A DNA stretch of 64,000 nt from Dehalococcoidia bacterium (GTDB lineage: Bacteria; Chloroflexota; Dehalococcoidia; Dehalococcoidales; UBA3254): positions 1 through 64,000 of the forward strand of contig JANYAV010000009.1 in NCBI GenBank assembly GCA_025361145.1, read 5' to 3'. A program made the translations under genes and the position numbers. This document shows positions 35,288 to 44,745 of this stretch, one piece after another. Numbering within the stretch: position 1 is the first letter of the stretch; the number at the start of each line of letters is the position of its first letter. The notes below the pieces were generated by a model. It saw nothing but the letters and a program-made list of their open reading frames with translations, was not told where the DNA came from and ran no database searches.

Positions 35288-36180
35288 TTGTCTTCCCTCT
35301 CAGAATTAGATTTAAGAGTACGGGTTAAAATATCTTCAAGCTCTCTGGCCTGATTATCATTGATTTTGCCCTTAGCCAGGGCAACCGGGATAGTCTGCAA
35401 ACCTAACTGGCAGTAAGCCGGCAGTATAGCTGGAGCAGTCTCTTTTAAAGTATTCAAATGAATCTGGATGGTCCCGATATCGCCGCGGGCGATAGGGCCA
35501 GTGAGGGCCGCGGGAACGCTCAAATTTTCAATATTATTAAGGGTGCCTTTCAGGAGTGGCAATAAAGCCTGGATGGCCTGATCGCGCGGGATGCCGAACC
35601 CAGCCCACAGATCAGTAGCGAGTTTAACCAGCGTGACCAGGTAGTTAGAAGTCATAACGGCGGCGGTATGATAAGCGGCTTTGTCGCCAGCGCTTAATTT
35701 AATCCAGCGTCCTTCCAGAGAGACGGCCATAGTTTCCAGAACTGCCAACAAAGCGCCCTCGGCTTCCAAAGCGAAAGTAGACCCAGGAAGGTTATCGATA
35801 GCGTTTTGAATGCTGGCGAAGGTTTGCAGGGGGTGAAATGAGCCGACCTGCGCACCTACCAGGCGGGCAGGCTCCAGGATGTCCAGCCCATCCGCGCCGG
35901 AACAATGCACAACATTCTGGCCTTGATGCCAGCGGACCAGATCGATAACCACCGAAATAGCGTCATCCGGGGTAGTAATAAAAACCACTGAAGCATGATC
36001 GGCCACTTCTTGAGGAGAAGAATAAACGGGTACATCACCGACCATCCCGGCGAGCCTTTGGGCCGAAGATAAACTGCGGCTGGAAACAGCAGCGATGTCA
36101 TAGCCGCAACGGTTTAACCTGACCGCCAGCGCTGTGCCGACTGTACCTGCCCCTATGAAGCCTATTTTCAACTTTTCCAT
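35272..36180 (-). CDS. DUF2520 Rossmann protein, candidate ketopantoate reductase
   Basis: I choose the ATG at 36180 (302 residues, GAGGAT site), because the track's extension to 36288 crosses the leader terminator. The Rossmann domain [16 protein letters not shown] is followed by [10 protein letters not shown] and an FITTPDDAI strand. A C-terminal DUF2520 helical domain ([28 protein letters not shown]) completes a fold akin to 6-phosphogluconate/ketopantoate reductases. It is the first gene of the pan operon and no PanE is nearby, so it plausibly supplies the NAD(P)H-dependent ketopantoate reduction. This is inferred from context. Confidence 0.8.
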   Translation of the reverse strand: MEKLKIGFIGAGTVGTALAVRLNRCGYDIAAVSSRSLSSAQRLAGMVGDVPVYSSPQEVADHASVVFITTPDDAISVVIDLVRWHQGQNVVHCSGADGLDILEPARLVGAQVGSFHPLQTFASIQNAIDNLPGSTFALEAEGALLAVLETMAVSLEGRWIKLSAGDKAAYHTAAVMTSNYLVTLVKLATDLWAGFGIPRDQAIQALLPLLKGTLNNIENLSVPAALTGPIARGDIGTIQIHLNTLKETAPAILPAYCQLGLQTIPVALAKGKINDNQARELEDILTRTLKSNSEREDKCVQC

Positions 36181-36372
36181 TCTCTTATCCTCAAACGATG
36201 AAAGGACAAAAAAATACCTTCTCCGGATAACCAGAGAAGGCACGAACACACTTCGTTCAATTTGCCGTCTCGGTCGTTTCCGATCCAAGCGACTGGTTGC
36301 AAAAAGCCTGAGAAGTTTAAATAGCTCACCGCTCCGAAAAACCGGGGTCGATGGCCGAACTAATCAAACTTA
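36181..36372 (-). promoter_or_regulatory. pan operon leader, riboswitch-type candidate
   Basis: Between the promoter and the first pan gene lies a leader of about 190 nt. It folds locally into a stem with a GAAA loop and one bulged A (GGATCG-GAAA-CGACC, about 36268-36290), and a strong terminator hairpin follows at 36217-36240. The known 'pan' RNA motif sits before pan genes in Chloroflexi and has bulged adenosines. Position and stem agree, but I have not matched its full consensus. Confidence 0.5.
36208..36240 (-). terminator. Attenuator terminator before the pan genes
   Basis: On the minus strand CCTTCTCTGG-TTAT-CCGGAGAAGG forms a 10-bp stem followed by TATTTTTTT. It stands about 30 bases upstream of the first pan start codon, so it must be bypassed for expression. 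Confidence 0.8.
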
Positions 36373-36379
36373 CAGTTTC

Positions 36380-36408
36380 ATTCTAATCAGGGGTAAATCA
36401 TTTGTCAA
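36380..36408 (-). promoter_or_regulatory. Promoter of the pan operon
   Basis: On the minus strand TTGACA and TAGAAT are separated by 17 bp. Transcription would start near 36372, leaving the attenuated leader before the reductase-like gene. Confidence 0.7.
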
Positions 36409-36661
36409 TCATTGTATGCGATGATTAGGGAAAAGGAGAATCAGTTTCGAGCTTTTATCTTTAAGTTGGCAGCCAAATTCCAGGTAAAAACGCGATTTAA
36501 GATTTAAGATTTAAGATTAATGTTTATGATTCAGGAAAAAAGTTGTCAAAGGAAGCGAGAGATCATATTATGAGAATAGATAAAGAAATCCAAAGCACTA
36601 ATATCCAAATCCTAAATTAATTCATAATCCAAATATCAAATCAGAAACTGAGGCAAAATGG
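36409..36661. other. AT-rich intergenic spacer with short tandem repeat
   Basis: It contains GATTTAA-type tandem units around 36498-36518 and TCCAAAT-rich sequence up to the tldD ribosome binding site. No gene or clear hairpin is visible. Confidence 0.45.
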
Positions 36662-38035
36662 ATGAATATTAAAGAAGCCGGACATTTATTGGCCGGGATA
36701 ATTACAAAATGTGAGGCTGAATACATTGAAGCCCATTTGGAAGAAAGCGAGGCCAGCCACCTGACCTACCGGGGCAAGGACCTGGAATCCGTGGATAAGA
36801 CCGGGGCGGTGGGTGGTAACGTGCGGGTGCTGGTCAACGGGGGATGGAGCTTTGTCAGTTTCAATAATCTGGAAGACCTTGAGACCAAGGTCAAACAGGC
36901 GATTGAACAGGCCAAATTCGTCAGCGGAGGAGAGGCCAAAATCCTCCAGTATCCTCCGATTGTAGATAAAACCAAGGCTGAAATAAGGCAAAATCCGGTT
37001 AATATCCCCTTAAAAGAGAAAAAACAGATTCTGGATGAATACAACCAGGTCATCTGGGAAGTCCCCAAACTGCAAACTTCTGTGATTGGTTATGCCGACG
37101 GATACCGAAAATATATATATATGAACTCGGTCGGCAGCTACATCGAGCAGGAGCGGGCGGACGTTACCTTACGCGTAGGGGCCATTGCCACCGAAAAGGG
37201 TGAAGTACAACAGGCAGGTATTAGCCTGGGCAGCAGGGGCGAATTCAGCGCCATCAAGGGGCTGCACAATCAAATCAGGGACATGGCCCAGAACGCAGTT
37301 AAGATGCTTTCCGCCCCGCAGGCCAAAGGCGGGGAATATACCGTGGTACTCGACCCTATTCTGGCGGGAGTTTTTGTGCATGAGGCCTTCGGACACCTGT
37401 CGGAAGCCGATCATGTTTACGAGAACCCGCAATTAAGAGAGCTAATGACGATGGGCAAAACCTTCGCCGGCAAGCAATTGAATATTGTAGATGGTGCCGC
37501 TGTACCGGGCCTGCGCGGCAGCTATAAATATGATGATGAGGGTATTCCTGCCCAGAAAACCTATTTGATAAAAGAAGGCGTCCTGACTGGACGGCTACAT
37601 TCACGAGAAACCGCTGCCAGGATGAAAGAAAAACTCAGCGGCAATGCCCGGGCCGTTAGCTACCGTTTCCCACCCATCGTACGTATGACTAATACCTACA
37701 TAGAGCCCGGCAAAACTAGCTTTAAAGAAATGATTGCCGATATTAAAGAAGGCATTTATGTGAAGAACTGGTACGGCGGGACAACCAGCATGGAGATGTT
37801 CACTTTTTCCGCAGGTGAGGCTTATATGATCCGCAACGGGCAGATCGCTGAAATGCTGCGACCGGTGGTTTTAACCGGCAATGTTTTCTCAACCCTGAAG
37901 AACATCGATGCCATCGGCAACGACCTGGATATGAACGAGGGGGGAGGCTGCGGCAAGGCGGGACAATCACCTCTACCGGTCTCTAACGGCAGTCCGCACA
38001 TCAGAATTCAGCGCTGCTTGATCGGAGGGAAATAA
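36662..38035 (+). CDS. tldD: TldD-family metalloprotease subunit
   Basis: The 457-residue protein carries the TldD zinc-protease signature HEAFGH (about residue 242), then EAD. It should pair with the next gene's product as a TldD/TldE heterodimer that degrades unfolded or modified peptides in the cytoplasm. GAGG lies nine bases before the ATG. The C-terminal block GGGCGKAGQ-PLPVSNGSP is characteristic. The gene ends directly at the start of tldE. Confidence 0.92.
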   Translation: MNIKEAGHLLAGIITKCEAEYIEAHLEESEASHLTYRGKDLESVDKTGAVGGNVRVLVNGGWSFVSFNNLEDLETKVKQAIEQAKFVSGGEAKILQYPPIVDKTKAEIRQNPVNIPLKEKKQILDEYNQVIWEVPKLQTSVIGYADGYRKYIYMNSVGSYIEQERADVTLRVGAIATEKGEVQQAGISLGSRGEFSAIKGLHNQIRDMAQNAVKMLSAPQAKGGEYTVVLDPILAGVFVHEAFGHLSEADHVYENPQLRELMTMGKTFAGKQLNIVDGAAVPGLRGSYKYDDEGIPAQKTYLIKEGVLTGRLHSRETAARMKEKLSGNARAVSYRFPPIVRMTNTYIEPGKTSFKEMIADIKEGIYVKNWYGGTTSMEMFTFSAGEAYMIRNGQIAEMLRPVVLTGNVFSTLKNIDAIGNDLDMNEGGGCGKAGQSPLPVSNGSPHIRIQRCLIGGK

Positions 38036-39337
38036 ATGGAAGAAATTCTTGAATTAGCCAGAAAATTTGCTGAAGAAGCAGAGGTATATACGGTTTCAAC
38101 TGAAGAAGCACCGGTACACTTTGAAGCCAACCGACTGAAAGCCATCCAGAGCAAACAGAGCACCAGTGTTTCTCTGCGGTTAATTAAAAACGGCAAACTG
38201 GGATACGCCGCCGCCAGCGGTGAGATAGACGCGCGTAAACTGGTGGATATCGCGGTCGAGACCTCAGAATTCGGCATGCCCGCTCAATTCTCTTTCCCCT
38301 CCGAACGGAATTTTCCCCAGGTAAACATCCTGGACCCGGAAGTGGAAACGGTAAGCATCGGGGAAATGATCGAATTGGGACAGAAATTAATTGACCCAGT
38401 GCTTAAAAGCACAGAAGGAATCCTGTGTGATGCCGGGGTTTCACGGGACAGCGTAACACTCAGCGTAGCCAACACCCGGGGAGGACAGGCACAATATAAA
38501 AAGACTACCTTTGGCATGGGTGTTTCTGGCACACTGGTGAGAGACACCGATATGCTTTTCGTAGGAGACGGGCAGGAGTCCTGCCATCCTCTGAGAGATA
38601 CCAAAGCCCTGACGGATATAGTTCTCCATCAATTGGAGCTCGCCAGGAATACAGCCGGGGTCACTTCCGGGCAGATGCCGGTGATCTTCACGCCGGACGG
38701 GGTAGTGAGCGCCTTTTTACCGGCATTGATGTCGGCCTTTAACGGTAAGACGGTTTTACTGGGGGCTTCACCACTGGACAAGCGCCTGGGCGAGACGGTT
38801 TTTGACAAACGGTTTTCGCTTTTCGATGATCCCACACTGGATTTCGCGCCTAACTCCAGACCTTGCGATGATGAAGGCACAGTAAGCCGACGCACCGCAT
38901 TAGTTGAAAAAGGCACAGTCAAGAATTTTCTTTACGATCTGCAAACGGCAGGGCAGGCCAAAAAGCAAAGCACCGGCAACGGCAGCCGCGGCAGAGGCGG
39001 ATTAATGTCACCCGCGCCTAGCGCCTGGATCGTAAGTCCCGGAGAGACTGCTTTCGAGGACATGGTGAAGGATATCAAAGAGGGACTGCTCATCGAACAA
39101 TTGATGGGAGCGGAACAGGGCAATGTGCTGGGCGGAGATTTCAGCGGGAACGTCCTGCTGGGATATAAGATCGAAAACGGAAAGATCACCGGCAGGGTGA
39201 AAAACACGATGGTCTCCGGTAATGTCTACCAGATACTTAAAGACCTGGCCGGCATAGGGAAAGAAACCAAATGGATCGGAGGAGGCGTTTGCGCGCCGGC
39301 CCTTTATTGCGCAAACCTCTCGGTGGCTAGTAAGTAG
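38036..39337 (+). CDS. pmbA: TldE/PmbA-family protease subunit
   Basis: The 433-residue partner of TldD lacks a zinc motif, as usual for TldE. Family blocks are visible: ATREV-like VETSEFGMPAQFSFP, a central FTPDGV-SAFLPALMSAFNG, and the C-terminal GVSG/GAEQGNVLGGDFSGNVLLGYKIENG. It starts with no gap after tldD, so the two are translationally coupled. Confidence 0.92.
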   Translation: MEEILELARKFAEEAEVYTVSTEEAPVHFEANRLKAIQSKQSTSVSLRLIKNGKLGYAAASGEIDARKLVDIAVETSEFGMPAQFSFPSERNFPQVNILDPEVETVSIGEMIELGQKLIDPVLKSTEGILCDAGVSRDSVTLSVANTRGGQAQYKKTTFGMGVSGTLVRDTDMLFVGDGQESCHPLRDTKALTDIVLHQLELARNTAGVTSGQMPVIFTPDGVVSAFLPALMSAFNGKTVLLGASPLDKRLGETVFDKRFSLFDDPTLDFAPNSRPCDDEGTVSRRTALVEKGTVKNFLYDLQTAGQAKKQSTGNGSRGRGGLMSPAPSAWIVSPGETAFEDMVKDIKEGLLIEQLMGAEQGNVLGGDFSGNVLLGYKIENGKITGRVKNTMVSGNVYQILKDLAGIGKETKWIGGGVCAPALYCANLSVASK

Positions 39338-39565
39338 ACTAGCTTAGTTCTTTAAGCTTCCAGTTTTGGGGAAAGGAGATAAACTTATAAAGTCTAATGT
39401 CTAAATCCGAAATCCCGATCAAATATGGGAATTTCAGCGAATTAAAATTTCAAAATCCTGATGTTCAAACAACAATAAGATAGAAAGTATCACCGGCGGG
39501 ATTTACGATTGGGAGTATTGCTGGTTATAATAGTAAATAGAAGGGTACACCAAATCGGGTAGGGA

Positions 39566-40384
39566 ATGGCAAAAGAAATGAAAGAGTTAATAAAACTGAC
39601 GGCGCGGCCTAAACTGAACGAGCCTAATTTGCTGGCAGTCTGGCCGGGTGTAGGCAACGTAGCAATCATTATCGCCACCTACTTGACCGCAAAACTTAAT
39701 TTTAAAGATCTGGCTGCGATACAACCGGCCAGCTTTTTTGATCCCACTGGTGTCCTGGTTGAGGACAGCATCATCGAAGCCCCGCAATTCCCGCAAAGCA
39801 AGTTTTTCTACCGTAAAAACGACCGTTTAGGCGGTAGCGACCTGATCATTTTCATGGGTGACGATCAGCCCACGGCGAAAAGCTATGATCTGGCTAATTG
39901 CGTCTTAGATCTGGCTGTGCGTTTCCATGTGCAGAAGGTCTTTACCTGTGCGGCAGCTCTGACACGCATCCACCACACTGAACAGCCCAAAGTCTGGGGG
40001 GTAGGCACCAATCAGATGATGGTGAACGACCTAAAAAGGATGAATCTAAAACAAAAAGGCAATTTACAAATCGCAGGCTTGAACGGCATCCTGTTGGGCG
40101 CGGCTAAAGAAAGAGAGATTGACGGCATCTGCCTGCTGGGTGAGGTGCCCCAATATGCCTCCCGCATGCCCAACCCGATGGCGGCTCTGGCGGTCCTGCG
40201 CCCGCTTTCCCGAATGCTGGATATTGAGGTCGATCTGGTAGAACTGGGTAGAGTGGCGGAAGAAACCCGCGAAAAGATGAAACAGGCTGCCGCTGAGGCT
40301 ATGGGACAATATATTGATTACTTCACTCAGCCTATCTGGGAACAGGGGCAGGACGAAAACGGTGAAGAAGACGAGGAGGAATAG
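39566..40384 (+). CDS. PAC2-family protein
   Basis: The 272-residue protein fits the PAC2 (proteasome-assembly-chaperone) superfamily: PNLLAVWPGVGNVAIIIATYL near the start, a central IIFMGDDQP, GLNGILLGAAKEREIDGICLLGEVPQYA, and an acidic Asp/Glu-rich end. Bacterial members are of unknown role, and nothing shows a proteasome here. The HEAT-repeat gene follows after five bases, so the pair may act together. Confidence 0.85.
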   Translation: MAKEMKELIKLTARPKLNEPNLLAVWPGVGNVAIIIATYLTAKLNFKDLAAIQPASFFDPTGVLVEDSIIEAPQFPQSKFFYRKNDRLGGSDLIIFMGDDQPTAKSYDLANCVLDLAVRFHVQKVFTCAAALTRIHHTEQPKVWGVGTNQMMVNDLKRMNLKQKGNLQIAGLNGILLGAAKEREIDGICLLGEVPQYASRMPNPMAALAVLRPLSRMLDIEVDLVELGRVAEETREKMKQAAAEAMGQYIDYFTQPIWEQGQDENGEEDEEE

Positions 40385-40389
40385 ACTCA

Positions 40390-41310
40390 GTGGAGGCTGT
40401 ACCCACAAATATCAAGATTATTGTCGATGGTCTGACTGATAGCGAAAAACCTCTCGGTCATGGCAAATTGGCGGATTTATCAAATTTAAGTTCCGCTGAA
40501 GAAGACTATTTCGCACAAGTGTGGAACAGTATAGAGTTAACCCAGCGCCGTAAAATCATCAACCGCATGGTTGAAATGGCTGAAGAAAATTTTGAATTAA
40601 ACTATGATATTATTTACAAGCATTGCTTGAGTGACCCTGACCCGGAAATAAGGGTAAAAGCCATTGAAGGCCTCTGGGAAAATCAAGAGACCCTTTTGAT
40701 TTCAACCTTTATCCGCATGCTTAACGAAGACAAATCGGAAATCGTGCAGGCGGCCGCCGCCAAAGCGCTGGGACAATTCGCCTTGCTGGCTGAATTGAAA
40801 AAGCTGGGTCCAGCCAGTTCCAGCCGCGTATCTCAGACTCTGCTAGCGATTTTGAACGACCCCTCCAAACCACCGGAGGTCTGGCGCAGGGCGTTGGAAG
40901 CCGCCGCCCCATTCTCACTTCCTGAAGTAAAAAGGAGCATAAGAGAGGCTTACCAGAGCCCAGACGCAAAAACCAGGAACAGTGCTTTATATGCAATGGG
41001 CAGGAATTGCGACGCTGCCTGGCTACCAATTCTAATAAAGGAATTGACTAATCCTGACCCGGATATTCGTTATGAGGCGGCCGGAGCTTGCGGAGAAATC
41101 TGCGATGAGGAAGCCGTGCCGCAACTTATAAAACTTACCCAGGATAAAGATCCTGAGGTACAGCATAGCGCCATAATCGCCCTGGGCAAGATCGGCGGGC
41201 TGAAGGCCAAAGCCCACCTGATGAAATGTGTAAACAGCCCGGATGATAATGTGGTGGAAGCGGCTGAAATAGCGTTAAAAGAAATCGATACTGAAGACGA
41301 GGTAATATAA
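40390..41310 (+). CDS. HEAT-repeat protein
   Basis: The 306-residue protein starts with GTG and is built largely of HEAT/PBS-lyase-type repeats: DPDPEIRVKAIEGLWENQE, DKSEIVQAAAAKALGQFA, TRNSALYAMGRNCD, DPDIRYEAAGACGEICDEEAVPQLIKL, and DPEVQHSAIIALGKIG. These form a protein-binding scaffold. Immediately downstream of the PAC2 gene, probably in one operon. Confidence 0.88.
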   Translation: MEAVPTNIKIIVDGLTDSEKPLGHGKLADLSNLSSAEEDYFAQVWNSIELTQRRKIINRMVEMAEENFELNYDIIYKHCLSDPDPEIRVKAIEGLWENQETLLISTFIRMLNEDKSEIVQAAAAKALGQFALLAELKKLGPASSSRVSQTLLAILNDPSKPPEVWRRALEAAAPFSLPEVKRSIREAYQSPDAKTRNSALYAMGRNCDAAWLPILIKELTNPDPDIRYEAAGACGEICDEEAVPQLIKLTQDKDPEVQHSAIIALGKIGGLKAKAHLMKCVNSPDDNVVEAAEIALKEIDTEDEVI

Positions 41311-41332
41311 CCCTCGGTTTGACGATATTTTT

Positions 41333-41890
41333 ATGACAGCAACAAAAAGAATACAACTTCGCGCAAAAAAACTTTCTGATGCTCGTGAGGACTATGAGTG
41401 GCAGATTGACCCTGAGCTCTGTCGCCTGGATGCAGCAGAGGTCCTCACCATGTCATACAAGGCATACGTAGCGGAATATACCTTTGAGATGTGCTATCCC
41501 ACGTCCAACCGCCATGAGTTTTCCATAGACACCTTGGACGGTCTGCATATCGGAAACTGCGTTTATTACAACATCAATCAAGCTAAATCAAAAGCTGAGA
41601 TAGGGATCATGATCGGCAACCGCGATTACTGGAACCTGGGTTACGGCACGGAGACGGTGAATACCCTGGTAGATTATGTTTTCAACAAGATCGAGCTGAA
41701 AAATATCTACCTGACGACCCTGGAATGGAATGCACGCGCTCACAAATGTTTTAAAAAGTGCGGATTTTCGGAATGCGGGGGGCTAAACAAAGATGGGTAT
41801 CAATTTATCATGATGATGATAGAACTTGAGGAATGGGAAAAACGGCACAGAGCGGATGGGCCGGTAATATACCAATCAAACCCACAATGA
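41333..41890 (+). CDS. GNAT-family N-acetyltransferase (RimJ/RimL type)
   Basis: The 185-residue protein shows the GNAT core: IGIMIGNRDYWNLGYGTETVNTLVDYVF (acetyl-CoA pyrophosphate loop) and LTTLEWNARAHKCFKKCGFSE. It belongs to the RimJ/RimL-like acyltransferases, with ribosomal protein, tRNA or small-molecule substrates possible. It lies 22 bases after the HEAT-repeat gene. Confidence 0.85.
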   Translation: MTATKRIQLRAKKLSDAREDYEWQIDPELCRLDAAEVLTMSYKAYVAEYTFEMCYPTSNRHEFSIDTLDGLHIGNCVYYNINQAKSKAEIGIMIGNRDYWNLGYGTETVNTLVDYVFNKIELKNIYLTTLEWNARAHKCFKKCGFSECGGLNKDGYQFIMMMIELEEWEKRHRADGPVIYQSNPQ

Positions 41891-41891
41891 A

Positions 41892-42428
41892 CTAGATTTT
41901 TTGAGCGATCAGGCCAGCCAGATATTTCCTGTCCTCAACCAACCCTTCATGGTAAAGCACCACACGAAATCCTGCGAACAACCTTAATAGTTCTTCATGC
42001 AATAATAAAAAGTCAGGGTTACGTGGATGTCCGAAACGCTGTTGATCGATGGTATACGTCTCATAAAGCACAAAACCACCCATTTTTAAACCAGCCCTGA
42101 TTTGTGGAATAAGCGAGCGCTGCAAATAATTGAAGCAGATAATCAGATCGTAGTAATCCGCAACCAGGAAATAGTCCTTCTCCAGATCGCCAACTTCAGC
42201 TTTGATTTTAAGACGGCGTTCCTTAGCCAATTGCAGGGCTTTCTTAACGGCCTCAGGTGAGCGGTCAACACCCTCTACTGCATAACCCTGTCCAGCTAAA
42301 TAGAGGGCATTGCGGCCTTCCCCCATGGCGAGGTCTAGAACCTTGCCTTTCGGTAGCAGCTTAAGGTTTTCTACCAGAAAAGAGGCTGGGTTAAGATCAT
42401 AAATATATTCTTTCCGATTACTATTCAT
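41892..42428 (-). CDS. Class I SAM-dependent methyltransferase
   Basis: The 178-residue protein has motif I VLDLAMGEGRNALYLAGQGYAVEGVDRS with an N-terminal NPASFLVENLKLLPKG lead. These are tellurite-resistance/thiopurine-like small methyltransferases. It is convergent with the acetyltransferase gene. Substrate unknown. Confidence 0.85.
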   Translation of the reverse strand: MNSNRKEYIYDLNPASFLVENLKLLPKGKVLDLAMGEGRNALYLAGQGYAVEGVDRSPEAVKKALQLAKERRLKIKAEVGDLEKDYFLVADYYDLIICFNYLQRSLIPQIRAGLKMGGFVLYETYTIDQQRFGHPRNPDFLLLHEELLRLFAGFRVVLYHEGLVEDRKYLAGLIAQKI

Positions 42429-42448
42429 AGACTACACTATATCCAAAA

Positions 42449-42901
42449 CTAGGCAATCCTGCAGTCAGGGGGTGCTACCAACATAATGGGAACCGTCACC
42501 TGCCTGGCTACACTGTAAGCCACACTGCCCATGGCCCATCTGGAGATGCCTGAAAGACCATGGGTACTCATAATAACCAGATCAACTTGATTCTTGCCAG
42601 CATAGTCCAGAATAGCTTCAGCGATATCACCATGCAGAACCAGCCAGGTAGCGGGTATCCCTTCGGCAGCCAATTTAGCGGCGGTGTTTTTCAAATATTC
42701 CGCGCTTACGGTCTCAGATTGCTTCTGAATGTCTGCAAGAGTGTTTTCAGGCATATCGTACACGCCCTTATTGATAGGTTCTACCACAAAGACCAGAATT
42801 ACTTCCGGCAGTTCCTTGCCAACAACCATATTTTTAACGTGTTCCAGAACACATTCAGCAAAGGGTGAACCGTCCAGGGGAACCAGAATCTTTTTGTACA
42901 T
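42449..42901 (-). CDS. Universal stress protein A family
   Basis: The 150-residue protein has the Usp fold: KKILVPLDGSPFAE at the start and the ATP-binding G-2x-G-9x-G-S pattern STHGLSGISRWAMGSVAYSV near the end. It is likely nucleotide-binding. Tandem with a second Usp gene 32 bases upstream on the same strand, so one transcript is probable. Confidence 0.92.
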   Translation of the reverse strand: MYKKILVPLDGSPFAECVLEHVKNMVVGKELPEVILVFVVEPINKGVYDMPENTLADIQKQSETVSAEYLKNTAAKLAAEGIPATWLVLHGDIAEAILDYAGKNQVDLVIMSTHGLSGISRWAMGSVAYSVARQVTVPIMLVAPPDCRIA

Positions 42902-42933
42902 ACCTATCTCCTCAGCGCTTCACTTTTCAGCGA

Positions 42934-43389
42934 CTATTTATCAGATACAGAAGTACTGGGTGGGACCAGCATGACAGGCACTGGAGAATTATGGGTCACA
43001 CTGGAAGCCACACTGCCGAACATCAGTCGGGAAAAACCAGTTCTGCCGTGGGTTCCCATCACAATCAGGTCAACCCCGGTTTTTACCGCGTATTCCCTGA
43101 TTACTTCTGGCGGATTACCCTTAGCTATTATCCCTTCAGCCCTTATACCTTTAAGGGTTAATTTCTCAACATTTTGATCAAGATACTTCCGGGCTACTCG
43201 CACCGCCTCATTCTCCATTTTTAGAGCGACGTCATCGCTAACCCAATGGGCTAAAGATTTAAACGGTTCAACCACGTGTATTATATTAATTTCAGTTAAA
43301 CCAAAATTAGAGGCGATAAGAACAGCATTGGCCAAAGCAAGTTCAGACAGATTGGAACCATCCATCGGAACCAAGATTTTTTTAAACAT
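42934..43389 (-). CDS. Universal stress protein A family
   Basis: The 151-residue paralogue of the next Usp shares the KKILVPMDGSNLSE start and the ATP site GTHGRTGFSRLMFGSVASSV. The two differ enough to be old duplicates. First of the pair in transcription order. Confidence 0.92.
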   Translation of the reverse strand: MFKKILVPMDGSNLSELALANAVLIASNFGLTEINIIHVVEPFKSLAHWVSDDVALKMENEAVRVARKYLDQNVEKLTLKGIRAEGIIAKGNPPEVIREYAVKTGVDLIVMGTHGRTGFSRLMFGSVASSVTHNSPVPVMLVPPSTSVSDK

Positions 43390-43525
43390 TACACTCTTCC
43401 ATAAACACCAAGGATTAATACTAATTCACCCAACATTCATTTCAAGAAATATTAGTCTATTGTTTATTATACTTAAATATTTAAATTAAGAATATAGTAA
43501 AGAACCAAAATTTTCCTTGAAGTTT

Positions 43526-43554
43526 TTGACAAGTCTTGCCCTTTTAGAGATAAT
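43526..43554 (+). promoter_or_regulatory. Promoter of the FAH-family gene
   Basis: TTGACA and GATAAT are 17 bp apart, ending 35 bases before the ATG. An AGGAGT site lies directly before the start codon. Confidence 0.7.
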
Positions 43555-43589
43555 TGGAGTTGATCTTTCCCAGATTTCAGGAGTAAGTT

Positions 43590-44369
43590 ATGCAAATTGT
43601 ACGATTCAATCACAAATCCGAAGTTAAATATGGTATATTGAACAATAATCTGATCTCCGGATTGGCTGTCGACCCCTTCAAAAATTTTCAAAGGGGGGAC
43701 GCCTTTAAAAAGGATGGTTCTAGCTATCCCCTATCCGAGGTAAAACTGCTACCGCCCTGTCTACCTTCTAAACTGGTCTGTCTGGGTTTGAACTACCGTA
43801 TCCACGCTCAGGAGGTCAACCTGGCGTTGCCCTCTGAACCGTTGCTTTTCATTAAGCCCTCAACTGCGGTGATAGGAACTGAGGAAACTATTGTTTTGCC
43901 CCGAGGCTCTCGAAGAGTGGACTATGAATGCGAACTAGCGGTAGTAATCGGCAAAACTGCCAAACAAGTCCCTGAGGAACAGGCTCGCGATTATATACTG
44001 GGTTATACCTGCTTGAACGACGTTTCTGAACGCCATTTCCAGAAAAAGGACGTGCAGTGGACACGCGCCAAAAGCTTCGATACCTTTGCTCCCATCGGAC
44101 CCTGGATAGAGACCGAGTTGGAACCTGACGATCTCAAGTTAGAAACCTACCTGAATGGGGAAGTCAAACAGTCCGCCCGCACCAGTGAGTTGATCTTCAG
44201 TGTCAACCACCTGATAAGTTTTATCTCGAACGTTATGACTCTCTTACCGGGGGATATAATTGCCACTGGCACACCGTCCGGCATCGGGCCAATGAAAGCA
44301 GGAGATATCGTTGAGATAAAAATCGAGAAAATAGGCACGCTAAGGAACCGCGTAGAACAGGCTATTTAA
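43590..44369 (+). CDS. Fumarylacetoacetate hydrolase family protein
   Basis: The 259-residue protein has the FAH fold: [27 protein letters not shown], the metal ligands in [38 protein letters not shown], and [15 protein letters not shown]. Members cleave or decarboxylate beta-diketo acids or oxaloacetate with Mg2+. The exact substrate is open. It overlaps the convergent yraN end by eight bases. Confidence 0.88.
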   Translation: MQIVRFNHKSEVKYGILNNNLISGLAVDPFKNFQRGDAFKKDGSSYPLSEVKLLPPCLPSKLVCLGLNYRIHAQEVNLALPSEPLLFIKPSTAVIGTEETIVLPRGSRRVDYECELAVVIGKTAKQVPEEQARDYILGYTCLNDVSERHFQKKDVQWTRAKSFDTFAPIGPWIETELEPDDLKLETYLNGEVKQSARTSELIFSVNHLISFISNVMTLLPGDIIATGTPSGIGPMKAGDIVEIKIEKIGTLRNRVEQAI

Positions 44370-44745
44370 TAAACGGCTGCTCTTCGACTGGGTTCTCTAA
44401 TATTTCAATGCGTGTGGGCTGGTTGAATATGTCCAGCTCCACAGCCACCAGATCAATACGCCAGTGTTCCGGAAGCTTCTTGTGATTTTGCAGGTAGTAA
44501 TAGGCGCATTTTATCATGTGTTTCTGTTTGGTAGGAGTGAGAGACTCTTCAGGCGAGCCATGTTCCTGCGAAGATTTAGTACGAACCTCGACAAAAACCA
44601 GGCAGTTCTTTTGCCTGGCGACGATGTCAATTTCTCCTAAACGACAGCGATAATTGGTCTCAACCAGTTTATACCCCTTCTTTTTTAGATGATCTAAAGC
44701 TAGCTGTTCACCCAGGTCACCCAGAGTTTTACGTTCCATCCACAT
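44362..44745 (-). CDS. yraN: UPF0102 (YraN) nuclease-like protein
   Basis: The 127-residue protein has the PD-(D/E)xK-like core [21 protein letters not shown] with an N-terminal [22 protein letters not shown]. The family is nuclease-like, with its role unclear. Last gene of a compact mnmA-rnhB-yraN unit, overlapping rnhB by 17 bases. Confidence 0.9.
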   Translation of the reverse strand: MWMERKTLGDLGEQLALDHLKKKGYKLVETNYRCRLGEIDIVARQKNCLVFVEVRTKSSQEHGSPEESLTPTKQKHMIKCAYYYLQNHKKLPEHWRIDLVAVELDIFNQPTRIEILENPVEEQPFIK

